DNA from: an uncultured Adlercreutzia sp.
GTDB taxonomy: Bacteria; Actinomycetota; Coriobacteriia; Coriobacteriales; Eggerthellaceae
DNA: 64,000 nucleotides
Direction of reading: 5' to 3'
Assembly: GCF_958431955.1 (NCBI RefSeq)
Contig: NZ_CAUASN010000005.1
Location: 1-64,000 of the forward strand
The notes below the pieces were generated by a model, which was not told where the DNA came from, made no database searches, and saw nothing but the letters and a program-made list of their open reading frames with translations. The translations under genes and the position numbers were made by a program. Shown here one piece after another: positions 8,235 to 16,699 of this stretch (within the stretch, counting starts at the first letter, position 1; each line of letters starts with the position of its first letter).

Positions 8235-9011
8235 GTGAGAGGGATAGACGAACGGGAGGGCGCATCGCCCTCGGCCTCGGCGCGCGGAGGCGCCCTGCTG
8301 TTCGCAGGCGGCGAGAAGAGCCGCCGCCGCGTGGACCCGCGGGTGGCCCTTGTGACGCTCGTATTGCTCAATGTGGCCGTATTCGTGTCGGGCGCGAAAG
8401 CCGTGGAACTGGTCGCGGTGGCGGCCGATGCCCTGCTTATGGTGTGGTGCCATCGCGGGCGTCTCGCCTGCGCGTGGGTGGCGGCCTATGCGGCGATCTC
8501 GCTTATTTCCCTCGCCTGCATCCTCGGCGGTCCCTTCTTCATGCCGGTAGGCGCCTGCTTGCTCATGCTCGCGCGCCTGTTCCCCACGGCCATGTTCGCC
8601 GCGGCGCTCATCTCCACCACGTATCTGGGCGAGCTCGCGTTCGCGTTGCAGTCCTTCGGCCTCACGGGTCGCATGACGGTGGCCGTGTGCGTGGGACTGC
8701 GCTTCTTCCCTACCATCGCGCGGGAGGCGCGGGCGGTGCGCGAGGCCATGCTCACCCGCGGCATCCGCCTTACCCCGGCGGCCATCGTGACGAACCCGGC
8801 GGGGCTTCTGGAGAACTTCATGGTGCCCTATATCCATCGCATCTCGCTCGTGGCCGACGAGCTCGGCGATGCGGTGATGGCCCGCGGCGTGGAGACGTCG
8901 CGGCCGCGCACGAGCTACCACGAGCTGCGGGTAACGCCGCTCGACGGGGTGGTCGTTGCCGTTGCGGTGCTGCTGACTGGTGCCGCAGTGGCGGGAAAGG
9001 TGCTCTCATGA
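8235..9011 (+). CDS. ECF transporter T component (EcfT/CbiQ family)
   Basis: The transmembrane coupling subunit of an energy-coupling-factor importer, about 258 residues. It has five or six hydrophobic segments, and its cytoplasmic coupling helices end in the family motifs TRG (REAMLTRGI) and ARG (DAVMARGVE), which contact the ATPases. The GTG at 8235 was chosen because GGTGAGGGGG lies eight bases before it; a GTG at 8196 is the alternative. The stop overlaps the start of the next gene (ATGA), so translation is coupled. It is the first gene of an operon with the fused ATPase, the S component and two ABC half-transporters. Confidence 0.85.
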   Translation: MRGIDEREGASPSASARGGALLFAGGEKSRRRVDPRVALVTLVLLNVAVFVSGAKAVELVAVAADALLMVWCHRGRLACAWVAAYAAISLISLACILGGPFFMPVGACLLMLARLFPTAMFAAALISTTYLGELAFALQSFGLTGRMTVAVCVGLRFFPTIAREARAVREAMLTRGIRLTPAAIVTNPAGLLENFMVPYIHRISLVADELGDAVMARGVETSRPRTSYHELRVTPLDGVVVAVAVLLTGAAVAGKVLS

Positions 9012-10543
9012 GGGGCGACAAGGCTTTGGCCGAGATGGCCGGGGCGGCCGTTCAGCTTGAGGGTGTGTCCTATACCTATCCGGGCGCGGCAGAGCCGACG
9101 CTGCGCTCGGTGAGCCTGGAGGTGCCGGCCGGCCAGTGCGTCGTGGTCACCGGGCCCTCCGGTTGCGGGAAGACGACGCTCTCGCGCCTGGTGAACGGCC
9201 TGGTGCCCCATGTGTATGCCGGCGAGGTGACGGGGCGCGTGCTCGTGGGCGGCACCGAGGTGGCGGCATGGACCTCCGACGAGCTGGGCGTGCGCGTGGG
9301 ATCGGTGTTCCAGAACCCGCGCAGCCAGTTCGTGAACCTGGACGTGGCCTCCGAGATCGCCTTCGGCTGCGAGAATCTGGGGCTGCCGCGCGCAGAGATC
9401 GTCGAGCGCGTGGAGGAGGCGGCTGCGGCGCTCGGCATACGCCCGCTGCTCGACCGCAGCATCGAGGAGCTCTCGGGCGGCCAGAAGCAGGCGGTCATCT
9501 TGGCATCGGCTTTGGCCATGCGGCCTGCGGTGTTCGTGCTCGATGAGCCCACCGCCTCGCTGGACACCGCCTCCATGATGCGCCTGGCCGAGGTGGTGGC
9601 AGCGCTGAAGGCCCAGGGAAAGACCGTGATCGTCTCGGAGCATCGGCTTTGGTGGCTGCACGGAGTAGCCGACCGTGTGGTGCTCATGGAAGAGGGCACC
9701 GTGGCCGGCGACTGGGATGCCGCCTCCTATGGGGCACTTCCCCGCGCCGAGCGTGCCGCCCTCGGTATGCGCGCCTGGACGGTGGCCGAGATGGAGGAGG
9801 AGATGGCCGCCCGCGTGGAAGTCGCGACGGCCGCCTCCGCAGAGGGCAGTCCTGCGCCAGCTACGGGGGCCGGCACCGCGGAGGGCCTGGCAGCGGAAGG
9901 ACTGACCGTGGCCTTTCGGCGCAAGCCGCCCGTGCTCGAGGGGCTCTCCCTTGCGGTGGCGCCGGGGCGCGTGCTCGGCATCGTGGGCCGCAACGGCGCT
10001 GGCAAGACCACGCTGTTGCGCTGCCTGTCGGGGCTCACGCGGGAGCGAGCCGGATCGGTGGCGCTCGATGGGCGCGCTCTCGCCGCACGTGAGCGACCGG
10101 GCACGGTGCACCTCGTCATGCAGGAGCCCGGCTACCAGCTGTTCGCCGACAGCGCCCGCGCCGAGCTGCGGCTGCCCGACGCTGAGGCCGACGAGCTGCT
10201 TGCCGCTTTCGGCCTGGCCGCCTGCGCCGAGCGCCACCCCCTGTCGCTTTCCGGCGGCGAGCGCCAGCGCCTGGCCATTGCCGCCGGCATCGCCCAGGGT
10301 GCCCGGGCCCTCGTGCTCGACGAGCCCACGAGCGGGCTCGATCGCGCCAATATGGAGCGCGTTGCCGCGGCGCTGCGCCGAGTGGCCGCCGCGGGAGCGC
10401 CTGTGGCGCTCGTCACCCATGATTACGAGTTCCTCTGCGCGGTATGCGACGAGGTGGCGGAAGTGGACGGTGGCCGTGTGAGCGCGCGCTACGACCTCGA
10501 TCCCGCCCACGCCGCCCGTGTGCGCACGCGCTTCGGTTTCTGA
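9008..10543 (+). CDS. Fused ECF ATPase (EcfA-EcfA')
   Basis: A 511-residue protein with two complete ABC ATPase domains in one chain, replacing the usual separate EcfA and EcfA'. Domain 1 has Walker A GPSGCGKTT (residues ~49-57), signature LSGGQKQ (~155) and Walker B VLDEPTASLD. Domain 2, from about residue 296, has GRNGAGKTT (~326), LSGGERQ (~413) and VLDEPTSGLD (~435). An Ala/Glu-rich linker joins them. It powers the ECF importer together with the T gene before it (4-bp ATGA overlap) and the S gene 39 bases after it. The start was set at the overlapping ATG, not at an in-frame extension running back into the T gene. Confidence 0.92.
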   Translation: MRGDKALAEMAGAAVQLEGVSYTYPGAAEPTLRSVSLEVPAGQCVVVTGPSGCGKTTLSRLVNGLVPHVYAGEVTGRVLVGGTEVAAWTSDELGVRVGSVFQNPRSQFVNLDVASEIAFGCENLGLPRAEIVERVEEAAAALGIRPLLDRSIEELSGGQKQAVILASALAMRPAVFVLDEPTASLDTASMMRLAEVVAALKAQGKTVIVSEHRLWWLHGVADRVVLMEEGTVAGDWDAASYGALPRAERAALGMRAWTVAEMEEEMAARVEVATAASAEGSPAPATGAGTAEGLAAEGLTVAFRRKPPVLEGLSLAVAPGRVLGIVGRNGAGKTTLLRCLSGLTRERAGSVALDGRALAARERPGTVHLVMQEPGYQLFADSARAELRLPDAEADELLAAFGLAACAERHPLSLSGGERQRLAIAAGIAQGARALVLDEPTSGLDRANMERVAAALRRVAAAGAPVALVTHDYEFLCAVCDEVAEVDGGRVSARYDLDPAHAARVRTRFGF

Positions 10544-10582
10544 ATCTCTTAGGTACCCATCCCAACGGAAAGGATTGAATCT

Positions 10583-11203
10583 ATGGCAGCAACGACAACG
10601 ACAACGACGGCAGCGGGTCCTTCCGCCCGGCTCACCGCAAAGGACATCGTGCTTTTGGCGGTGTTCGGCGTGGTCACCTTCTTCGTGATGATGATCGTGG
10701 CCATGGTATGCAGCTTCAGCACCGATATGGCTTGGTGGACCCATGCCATCGGCTCCATCCCCGCCGGTATTGTGTGGGCCTATCTCATGGCGCGGGTGCC
10801 CAAGCGCGGCTCCGCTCTTATCGCCGGTGCCATCATGGCGCTGCTCGGCTTCGTCATGGGCATGGCCTGGACGGGGCCGGTGGGCATGCTCGTCGGAGCA
10901 GTGCTCTGCGAGCTGATCATGATCGCGGGCAAGCGGGCGAAGTGGTCGGTCGCCGTGGGCTTCGCCGTGCTCGTGGTGTGCTGGTGGTTCGGCCAGATCT
11001 CCCTCATTCTGTTCGCGAGCGAGAGCTACGTGCAGATGGTCATCGACATGGGCATGACCGCGGAGTACGGCCAGGGCCTCATCGACTGGGTCCACAGCCC
11101 CGTCTTCCCTGTATGCGGCTGCGTGACGGCAGCCTGCGCGCTGCTCGGCAGCTGGCTGGGCATGCGCATCTTCCAGAAGCACTTCGCGAAGATCGCGGCC
11201 TAA
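10583..11203 (+). CDS. ECF transporter S component, MptD/Trep_Strep family
   Basis: A 206-residue membrane protein with about six hydrophobic segments and a Thr-rich N-terminal tail, matching the MptD/Trep_Strep family of putative ECF substrate-binding subunits. The S component selects the substrate of the importer. GGAAAGGA sits eight bases before the ATG. Members of this family often lie next to exporter-fold ABC pairs like the two genes that follow; a streptococcal ECF system of this broad type (SiaFGH) has been reported to import heme. Heme, a siderophore or another metal chelate is therefore a plausible substrate, but the sequence does not show it. Confidence 0.8.
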   Translation: MAATTTTTTAAGPSARLTAKDIVLLAVFGVVTFFVMMIVAMVCSFSTDMAWWTHAIGSIPAGIVWAYLMARVPKRGSALIAGAIMALLGFVMGMAWTGPVGMLVGAVLCELIMIAGKRAKWSVAVGFAVLVVCWWFGQISLILFASESYVQMVIDMGMTAEYGQGLIDWVHSPVFPVCGCVTAACALLGSWLGMRIFQKHFAKIAA

Positions 11204-11212
11204 GGGGGAGCA

Positions 11213-13042
11213 GTGACATCATCGGAGAAAGCAGAGGCGCGCTCGGACAACGCCATCGCGCAGCTGCTGAAATTCGCGGGACCGCGGCGCTGCTTGGCCT
11301 ATGCGGGCTCAGCGCTCGCGGCGCTCAACGGCGTGCTCACCATCGTGCCGCTCGTGCTCGTGTGGTTCGTGCTGCGCGACTTCGTGGCCGTGGCGCCTCG
11401 CTATGAACTGGCAGCCGACGCCACGCTGTGGGCGTGGCTCGCCTTCGCCGTGGCCGTCGCCGGCGCGCTGTGCTACTTCGCCGGCCTCATGCTCACCCAC
11501 ACGGCCGCCTTCCGCGTGGCCGCCAACATGCGCAAGGCGTGCCTGGCCCATGTGGCGAAGGTGCCGCTGGGGTATTTCGACGCGAACGCCTCGGGGCGCC
11601 TGCGCCGCATCATCGACGGCTGCGCCGGGCAGACCGAGGACGTCATCGCCCACAAGATGCCCGACTTCATCGCCTCGTGCACGGCGCCCGTGGCGTTCCT
11701 CGTGGCCATGTTCCTGTTCGATTGGGTCATGGGGCTTGTCTGCCTCATTCCTGTGGCGGTGTCGCTGTTCGCCATGTGGTGGATGATGGGGCGCGATGTG
11801 CCCGAAGGCGGCCGCTTCTTCATGCAGCGCTACCAGGAGGCCCTGAACCGCATGTCCACGGCAGCCACCGAGTATGTGCGCGGCATTCCCGTGGTGAAGG
11901 TGTTCCAGCAGACGGTGCACTCGTTCAAGGCCTTCCACGCGGCCATCATCGACTACCGCGATATGGCCACCCAGTATGTGAACTTCTGCCGCTTGCCCCA
12001 GGTGGTGCAGCTCGTGGCCATCAACGGCACCTTCGCAGTGCTCGTGCCGGCGGCTATCCTGCTGGCCGCAAGCGCCGGCGATTTCGCGCGGTTCCTCACC
12101 GACTTCCTCTTCTACGTCGTGTTCTCGGCCTTTACCACCACGGTGATGAGCAAGATCATGTACGCATCCGAGGCCCTCATGATGGCCGAGGACTCCGTGC
12201 GCCGGGTGAACGAGATTCTGGCGGTGGAGCCCATGGAGGAGGTGCGTTCGGAGGCGGCGGAGCACGTATCCGATGCGTCTGTGGCCCTGCGCGGCGTGAC
12301 GTTCTCCTATCCGGGCGCCGCGGTGCCGGCTGTGCGCGACGTGACGTTGGAGGTACCCGCCGGGGCTACGGTGGCGCTCGTGGGGCCCTCTGGCGGCGGG
12401 AAGAGCACACTCGCGAGCCTCATCCCGCGCTTCTGGGACCCGCAGGAGGGCACGGTCGCGGTGGGAGGCGCCGATGTGCGCGCCGTGCCGACCGCCGAGC
12501 TGATGGATACCGTGGCCTTCGTGTTCCAGAACGACCGCCTGTTCAAGGGCACGCTTGCTGACAACATTCGCATGGGGCGCCCCGATGCGAGCGACGAGGA
12601 GGCGCGCGCGGCTGCCGAGGCCGCCCAGTGCGCCGACATCATCGCCAAGTTCCCCGAGGGGCTCTCCACGGTGGTGGGGTCGGCCGGGGTGTACCTGTCG
12701 GGCGGCGAGTGCCAGCGCATCGCGTTGGCCCGGGCCATCCTGAAGGACGCGCCCGTGGTGGTGCTCGACGAGGCCACGGCCTTCGCCGATCCGGAAAACG
12801 AGGCGCTCATCCAGCAGGCGCTGGGACGTCTGGCCGCGGGCAAGACGGTGCTCATGATCGCGCACCGGCTCTCCACGGTGGTGGATGCCGACCTCATCGC
12901 CGTGGTGGATGGCGGCACCATCGTGGAGCGCGGCACCCATGACGAGCTCTTAGCGGCCGGCGGCCTGTACGCGCGGCTGTGGGCTAACTATCAGCAGGCA
13001 ACCCAGTGGAAGATCGAAGGAGGTGGCGCCCATGCTGCGTGA
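11213..13042 (+). CDS. ABC transporter half, exporter fold (YbtP/IrtA-like)
   Basis: A 609-residue half-transporter with a six-helix ABC membrane domain (residues ~25-330) followed by an ATPase domain: Walker A GPSGGGKST (~391), signature LSGGECQR (~496), Walker B VLDEATAFAD (~515). It starts at GTG with GGGGGAG immediately upstream, ten bases after the S-component gene. It overlaps the next half-transporter by 11 bases, so the two probably form a heterodimer. Exporter-fold pairs that sit in iron loci, such as YbtPQ and IrtAB, are importers of ferric siderophores, and the ECF neighbours favour that role here. Drug export remains possible. Confidence 0.85.
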   Translation: MTSSEKAEARSDNAIAQLLKFAGPRRCLAYAGSALAALNGVLTIVPLVLVWFVLRDFVAVAPRYELAADATLWAWLAFAVAVAGALCYFAGLMLTHTAAFRVAANMRKACLAHVAKVPLGYFDANASGRLRRIIDGCAGQTEDVIAHKMPDFIASCTAPVAFLVAMFLFDWVMGLVCLIPVAVSLFAMWWMMGRDVPEGGRFFMQRYQEALNRMSTAATEYVRGIPVVKVFQQTVHSFKAFHAAIIDYRDMATQYVNFCRLPQVVQLVAINGTFAVLVPAAILLAASAGDFARFLTDFLFYVVFSAFTTTVMSKIMYASEALMMAEDSVRRVNEILAVEPMEEVRSEAAEHVSDASVALRGVTFSYPGAAVPAVRDVTLEVPAGATVALVGPSGGGKSTLASLIPRFWDPQEGTVAVGGADVRAVPTAELMDTVAFVFQNDRLFKGTLADNIRMGRPDASDEEARAAAEAAQCADIIAKFPEGLSTVVGSAGVYLSGGECQRIALARAILKDAPVVVLDEATAFADPENEALIQQALGRLAAGKTVLMIAHRLSTVVDADLIAVVDGGTIVERGTHDELLAAGGLYARLWANYQQATQWKIEGGGAHAA

Positions 13043-14765
13043 TGCGCTGGCCCTCACCGAGCAAGGTGTGAAATCGCTGCGCCGGGGTGCGGCCGTGTGC
13101 GCCCTGGCGAATGTGGTGCTCATGCTGCCCGTGGGCGTGTTCTATCTGGTGACGGGGGAGTTCCTCGCCCATCTGGAGGATCCGGCGACGCCCCTGCCGC
13201 TGCTGGCGCCCTACCTGGCGCTCATCGTCGCGGCGCTCGCCGTGGTGTTCGCCACTCAGTATTGGCAGTACCACGCCACCTACAGCGTCGTGTACCAGGA
13301 AAGCGCGCGCAAGCGCATCGGCTTGGCCGAGCGGCTGCGGGTTCTGCCCCTCTCCTTCTTCGGGAAGCGCGACCTGGCCGATCTGACGAGCGTGGTCATG
13401 AAGGACACCGCCGACCAGGAGCGCCTGTTCAGCCACACGATGCCCCAGCTGTTCGGCACGGGCGCGTCCACGGCCATCGTGGCCGTGATGCTGCTCGTCT
13501 TCGACTGGCGGCTCGCCTTGGCATCCCTGTGGCCGGTGCCGGTGGCCGTGATCGTGCTTCTGGCCACGACGCGCCTGCAGACGGCGGCCACGCGGAAAAA
13601 GAACGCGGCGGCCCTCGTGCTCGCCGACGGCATTCAGGAGTACCTGGAGTCGAATCGCGAGGTTCGCGCCCTGAACCGCACTGACGACTTCCTTGCGCGC
13701 CTGAACGGGAACGTGGATGCCTTCGAGCGGGCGAAGCTCGCCTCGGAGCTGACCACGGGCACGGCCGTGAGCTCCACCCAGACGCTACTGCGCTTGGGCA
13801 CGGTCACGACCATTCTCGCCGGCACGGCGCTCGTGGCCGCGGGCCAGTGCGACCTGCTTGTGTTCTTCTGCTTCATGCTCGTGGTCACGCGGCTCTACGA
13901 CCCTATCAACCTCATCCTGCAGTCCACCGCCGAGCTCATCGACATGCGGGAGTCGCTTGCCCGCATGCGGGCCATCGAGCAGGAGCCGGCCCAGGTGGGC
14001 TCTGTGGACTTCGCGCCCCGGGGTCACGACATCGTCTTCGACGGGGTGTCGTTTTCCTACGAGAACGGCGAGCCGGTGCTCGCCGACGTGAGCTTCACGG
14101 CCCGCGAGGGCGAGGTGACCGCGCTCGTGGGGCCCTCGGGATCGGGCAAGTCCACGGCCGCGAAGCTGGCGGCCCGCTTCTGGGACGTGGACGCGGGGCA
14201 CATCACCGTGGGCGGTGTGGACGTGGCCGGCGTGGACCCGGAGACGCTTTTGACCGACTACACCGAGGTGTTCCAGGATGTGGTGCTGTTCAACGGCACG
14301 GTGATGGAGAACATCCGGCTGGGCAGGCGCGAGGCCACCGACGAGGAGGTGCTCGCCGCGGCCCGCGCCGCCAACTGCGACGAGTTCGTGCGCAAGATGG
14401 CCCAGGGCTACGACACTCCCATCGGCGAGAACGGAGCGCTCCTGTCGGGAGGAGAGCGTCAGCGCATCTCCATCGCCCGCGCTATCTTGAAGGACGCGCC
14501 CATCGTCCTGCTCGACGAGGCCACCGCCTCCCTCGACGTGGAGAGCGAGTCGCTCGTGCAGGAGGCGCTCTCCCGGCTGCTCGTGGGCAAGACGGTGCTC
14601 GTCATCGCCCACCGCATGCGCACCGTGCTCGGCGCTGACCACATCGTGGTGCTCGCCGAAGGCCGCGTGGCCGAGGAGGGAACGCCTGCCGAGCTTCTGG
14701 CGGCCGGCGGCCTGTTCGCCCGTATGGTGAGCCTCCAAGGCTCCGCTGCCGACTGGAAGCTGTAG
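13032..14765 (+). CDS. ABC transporter half, exporter fold (YbtQ/IrtB-like)
   Basis: A 577-residue partner of the preceding half-transporter. It has six membrane helices, then an ATPase with Walker A GPSGSGKST (~367), signature LSGGERQR (~471), Walker B LLDEATASLD (~490) and the His of VIAHRMRT. The ATG at 13032 was chosen because AAGGAGGT lies seven bases upstream; an earlier in-frame GTG lies inside that site. The 11-bp overlap with the upstream gene implies coupled, equimolar synthesis. It is the last gene of the AraC-flanked uptake operon; a UUCG-capped hairpin follows. Confidence 0.87.
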   Translation: MLRDALALTEQGVKSLRRGAAVCALANVVLMLPVGVFYLVTGEFLAHLEDPATPLPLLAPYLALIVAALAVVFATQYWQYHATYSVVYQESARKRIGLAERLRVLPLSFFGKRDLADLTSVVMKDTADQERLFSHTMPQLFGTGASTAIVAVMLLVFDWRLALASLWPVPVAVIVLLATTRLQTAATRKKNAAALVLADGIQEYLESNREVRALNRTDDFLARLNGNVDAFERAKLASELTTGTAVSSTQTLLRLGTVTTILAGTALVAAGQCDLLVFFCFMLVVTRLYDPINLILQSTAELIDMRESLARMRAIEQEPAQVGSVDFAPRGHDIVFDGVSFSYENGEPVLADVSFTAREGEVTALVGPSGSGKSTAAKLAARFWDVDAGHITVGGVDVAGVDPETLLTDYTEVFQDVVLFNGTVMENIRLGRREATDEEVLAAARAANCDEFVRKMAQGYDTPIGENGALLSGGERQRISIARAILKDAPIVLLDEATASLDVESESLVQEALSRLLVGKTVLVIAHRMRTVLGADHIVVLAEGRVAEEGTPAELLAAGGLFARMVSLQGSAADWKL

Positions 14766-14808
14766 CCCTTTCCGTCGCGGTTCGCCTCGCCCATCAAACT
14801 CTGTAGGG

Positions 14809-14828
14809 GGGGCGGCTTCGGCCGCCCC
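14809..14828 (+). terminator. UUCG-capped hairpin after the ABC operon
   Basis: A perfect 8-bp GC stem (14809-14816 with 14821-14828) closed by a TTCG tetraloop. No T run follows, so it is either a weak terminator or an mRNA-stabilising 3' hairpin. Confidence 0.5.
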
Positions 14829-14905
14829 GCCAGCCCCGTCTGGCCGCTTGTCCGTCTCGGTCTCTCGTGCCGCTGCCGAAAATATGGAGCGGCTCGGAGG
14901 GACTC

Positions 14906-14935
14906 TGGCACAGGTTTATGCTCTCGGCCTATAAT
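14906..14935 (+). promoter_or_regulatory. guaB promoter
   Basis: TATAAT at 14930-14935 with a weak -35 (TGGCAC at 14906-14911, 18-bp spacer), about 47 bases before the guaB start codon. Confidence 0.6.
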
Positions 14936-14982
14936 GAATCAATTACCGTCCAGGGCATCGAGCGGCAAAGGAGCGCACAACT

Positions 14983-16503
14983 ATGGCCTACTACTTCGAG
15001 GAACCGTCCCGTACATTCAACGAGTACTTGCTGGTGCCGGGCCATACGCCTGCTGATTGCGTGCCCGCGGCGGTCAGCCTGAAGACGCCCTTGGTGAAGT
15101 ACCGCAAGGGCGAGGAGGAGTGCCCCCTCGAGCTTTCCGTGCCCATGGTATCGGCCATCATGGCCGCCGTGTCCGACGATAAGATGGCCGTGGCCCTGGC
15201 CACCGAGGGCGGCCTGTCGTTCATCTACGGCAACCAGTCCATCGAGGACGAGGCCGCCATGGTCGCCCGCGTGAAGGACTACAAGGCCGGCTTCGTCACC
15301 TCGGACGCGAACCTCTCGCCCGACATGACGCTCGCCGAGGTGGTGGACCTGAAGGAGCAGTTCGGCCATTCCACCATGCCCGTCACCGAGGACGGCTCGG
15401 CCCACGGCAAGCTGCTCGGCATCGTCACCGAGCGCGACTACCGCCTCTCCCGCATGGAACTGACCGAGAAGGTGGCCGACTTCATGACCCCGCGCGAGAA
15501 GCTCGTGGTGGCCCCGGCCGACACCTCGCTCAAAGAGGCCAACGACATCATCTGGGACCACAAGCTGAACTCGCTGCCTATCGTGGACGCCGACGACCAC
15601 CTGGTGGCGCTCGTGTTCCGCAAGGACTACGACTCCCACAAGTCCAACCCCGACGAGCTTTTGGACGCCCACAAGCGCTACATGGTGGGCGCGGGCATCA
15701 ACTCCCGCGACTACGCCGAGCGCATCCCGGCCCTCGTGGAGGCCGGCGCCGACGTGCTGTGCATCGACTCGTCGGAAGGCTACTCCGACTGGCAGAAGTT
15801 CACCATCGAGTGGGTGCGCGAGCACTACGGCGACTCGGTGAAGATCGGCGCGGGCAACGTGGTGGACGCCGAGGGCTTCCGCTTCCTCGCCGACGCGGGC
15901 GCCGACTTCATCAAGATCGGCATCGGCGGCGGCTCCATCTGCATCACCCGCGAGACCAAGGGCATCGGCCGCGGCCAGGCCACGGCCACCATCGAGGTGG
16001 CGAAGGCGCGCGACGAGTATTTCCGCGAGACCGGTGTGTACATTCCCATCTGCTCCGACGGCGGCATCGTGTACGACCACCACATCTCGCTCGCGCTGGC
16101 CATGGGCGCCGACTTCGTCATGCTGGGCCGTTACTTCGCCCGCTTCGACGAGAGCCCGTCGGCCAAGGTGATGGTGAACGGCACCTACATGAAGGAATAC
16201 TGGGGCGAGGGTTCCGCCCGCGCCCGCAACTGGCAGCGCTACGACTTGGGCGGCAAGAAGAAGAACCTCTCCTTCGAGGAGGGCGTGGATTCCTATGTGC
16301 CCTACGCCGGCAGTCTGAAGGACAACATGGCCATCACGCTGCTGAAGCTGAAGAGCACCATGTGCAACTGCGGCGCGCTCACCATCCCCGAGTTCCAGGA
16401 CAAGGCGAAGCTCACGCTGGTGAGCGCTACCTCCATCGTGGAGGGCGGCGCCCACGACGTGCTGCTGAAGGACAAGGCCCCCTACGCGAGCAACACGCGC
16501 TAG
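14983..16503 (+). CDS. guaB: IMP dehydrogenase, Tritrichomonas-like type
   Basis: A 506-residue IMP dehydrogenase that oxidises IMP to XMP with NAD in guanine nucleotide synthesis. It is a TIM-barrel enzyme with a CBS-pair insertion around residues 95-215. The catalytic loop is GIGGGSICITRE with Cys320; most bacterial enzymes read GPGSICTTR. The flap contains RARNWQRYDLGG. These and the NEYLL..PG N-terminus match the enzyme of the protist Tritrichomonas foetus as I remember it (catalytic Cys319), a divergent type that is resistant to mycophenolic acid. AAAGGAG lies upstream of the ATG. It is transcribed alone from its own promoter, with a hairpin after the stop. Confidence 0.93.
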   Translation: MAYYFEEPSRTFNEYLLVPGHTPADCVPAAVSLKTPLVKYRKGEEECPLELSVPMVSAIMAAVSDDKMAVALATEGGLSFIYGNQSIEDEAAMVARVKDYKAGFVTSDANLSPDMTLAEVVDLKEQFGHSTMPVTEDGSAHGKLLGIVTERDYRLSRMELTEKVADFMTPREKLVVAPADTSLKEANDIIWDHKLNSLPIVDADDHLVALVFRKDYDSHKSNPDELLDAHKRYMVGAGINSRDYAERIPALVEAGADVLCIDSSEGYSDWQKFTIEWVREHYGDSVKIGAGNVVDAEGFRFLADAGADFIKIGIGGGSICITRETKGIGRGQATATIEVAKARDEYFRETGVYIPICSDGGIVYDHHISLALAMGADFVMLGRYFARFDESPSAKVMVNGTYMKEYWGEGSARARNWQRYDLGGKKKNLSFEEGVDSYVPYAGSLKDNMAITLLKLKSTMCNCGALTIPEFQDKAKLTLVSATSIVEGGAHDVLLKDKAPYASNTR

Positions 16504-16524
16504 GGAGTATCCAGCAGACGGAAT

Positions 16525-16556
16525 CGGGGCGGTCCTGCGGGGCCGCCCCGCTGCTT
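16525..16556 (+). terminator. Hairpin after guaB
   Basis: An 8-bp GC stem (16525-16532 with 16543-16550) followed by CTGCTTT. A likely but weak intrinsic terminator of guaB. Confidence 0.5.
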
Positions 16557-16597
16557 TCACTGAGCGGTTTGCTTACCAAAAACCCGCTGGTTGTGTC

Positions 16598-16603
16598 TAT
16601 AAT
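16598..16603 (+). promoter_or_regulatory. -10 box TATAAT before the P/A-rich protein gene
   Basis: A consensus TATAAT in an AT-rich stretch, giving a leader of roughly 90 bases to the GTG at 16700. No clear -35 box at normal spacing. Confidence 0.45.
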
Positions 16604-16699
16604 TTCAATAAAGCGTCATCAGGTGGTTTAGTTTCTTGACGGATGCTATACTTCCCCTTTAATGGATAAGACCGTCTTTTTGCGAGGGAAGGAAGCGAC

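Noticed and set aside
8915..11182. Very long open frame (755 codons) on the minus strand across the ECF genes, and similar ones over other genes
   Set aside because: It mirrors a clear ABC ATPase on the plus strand; composition is His/Arg/Gly-rich nonsense, as expected of antisense frames in GC-rich DNA.
16563..16588. Hairpin before the P/A-rich protein gene that resembles an arm of the dispersed element
   Set aside because: Only a short TTTGCTTACCAAAA-like string is shared; the arms and inner boxes are absent.
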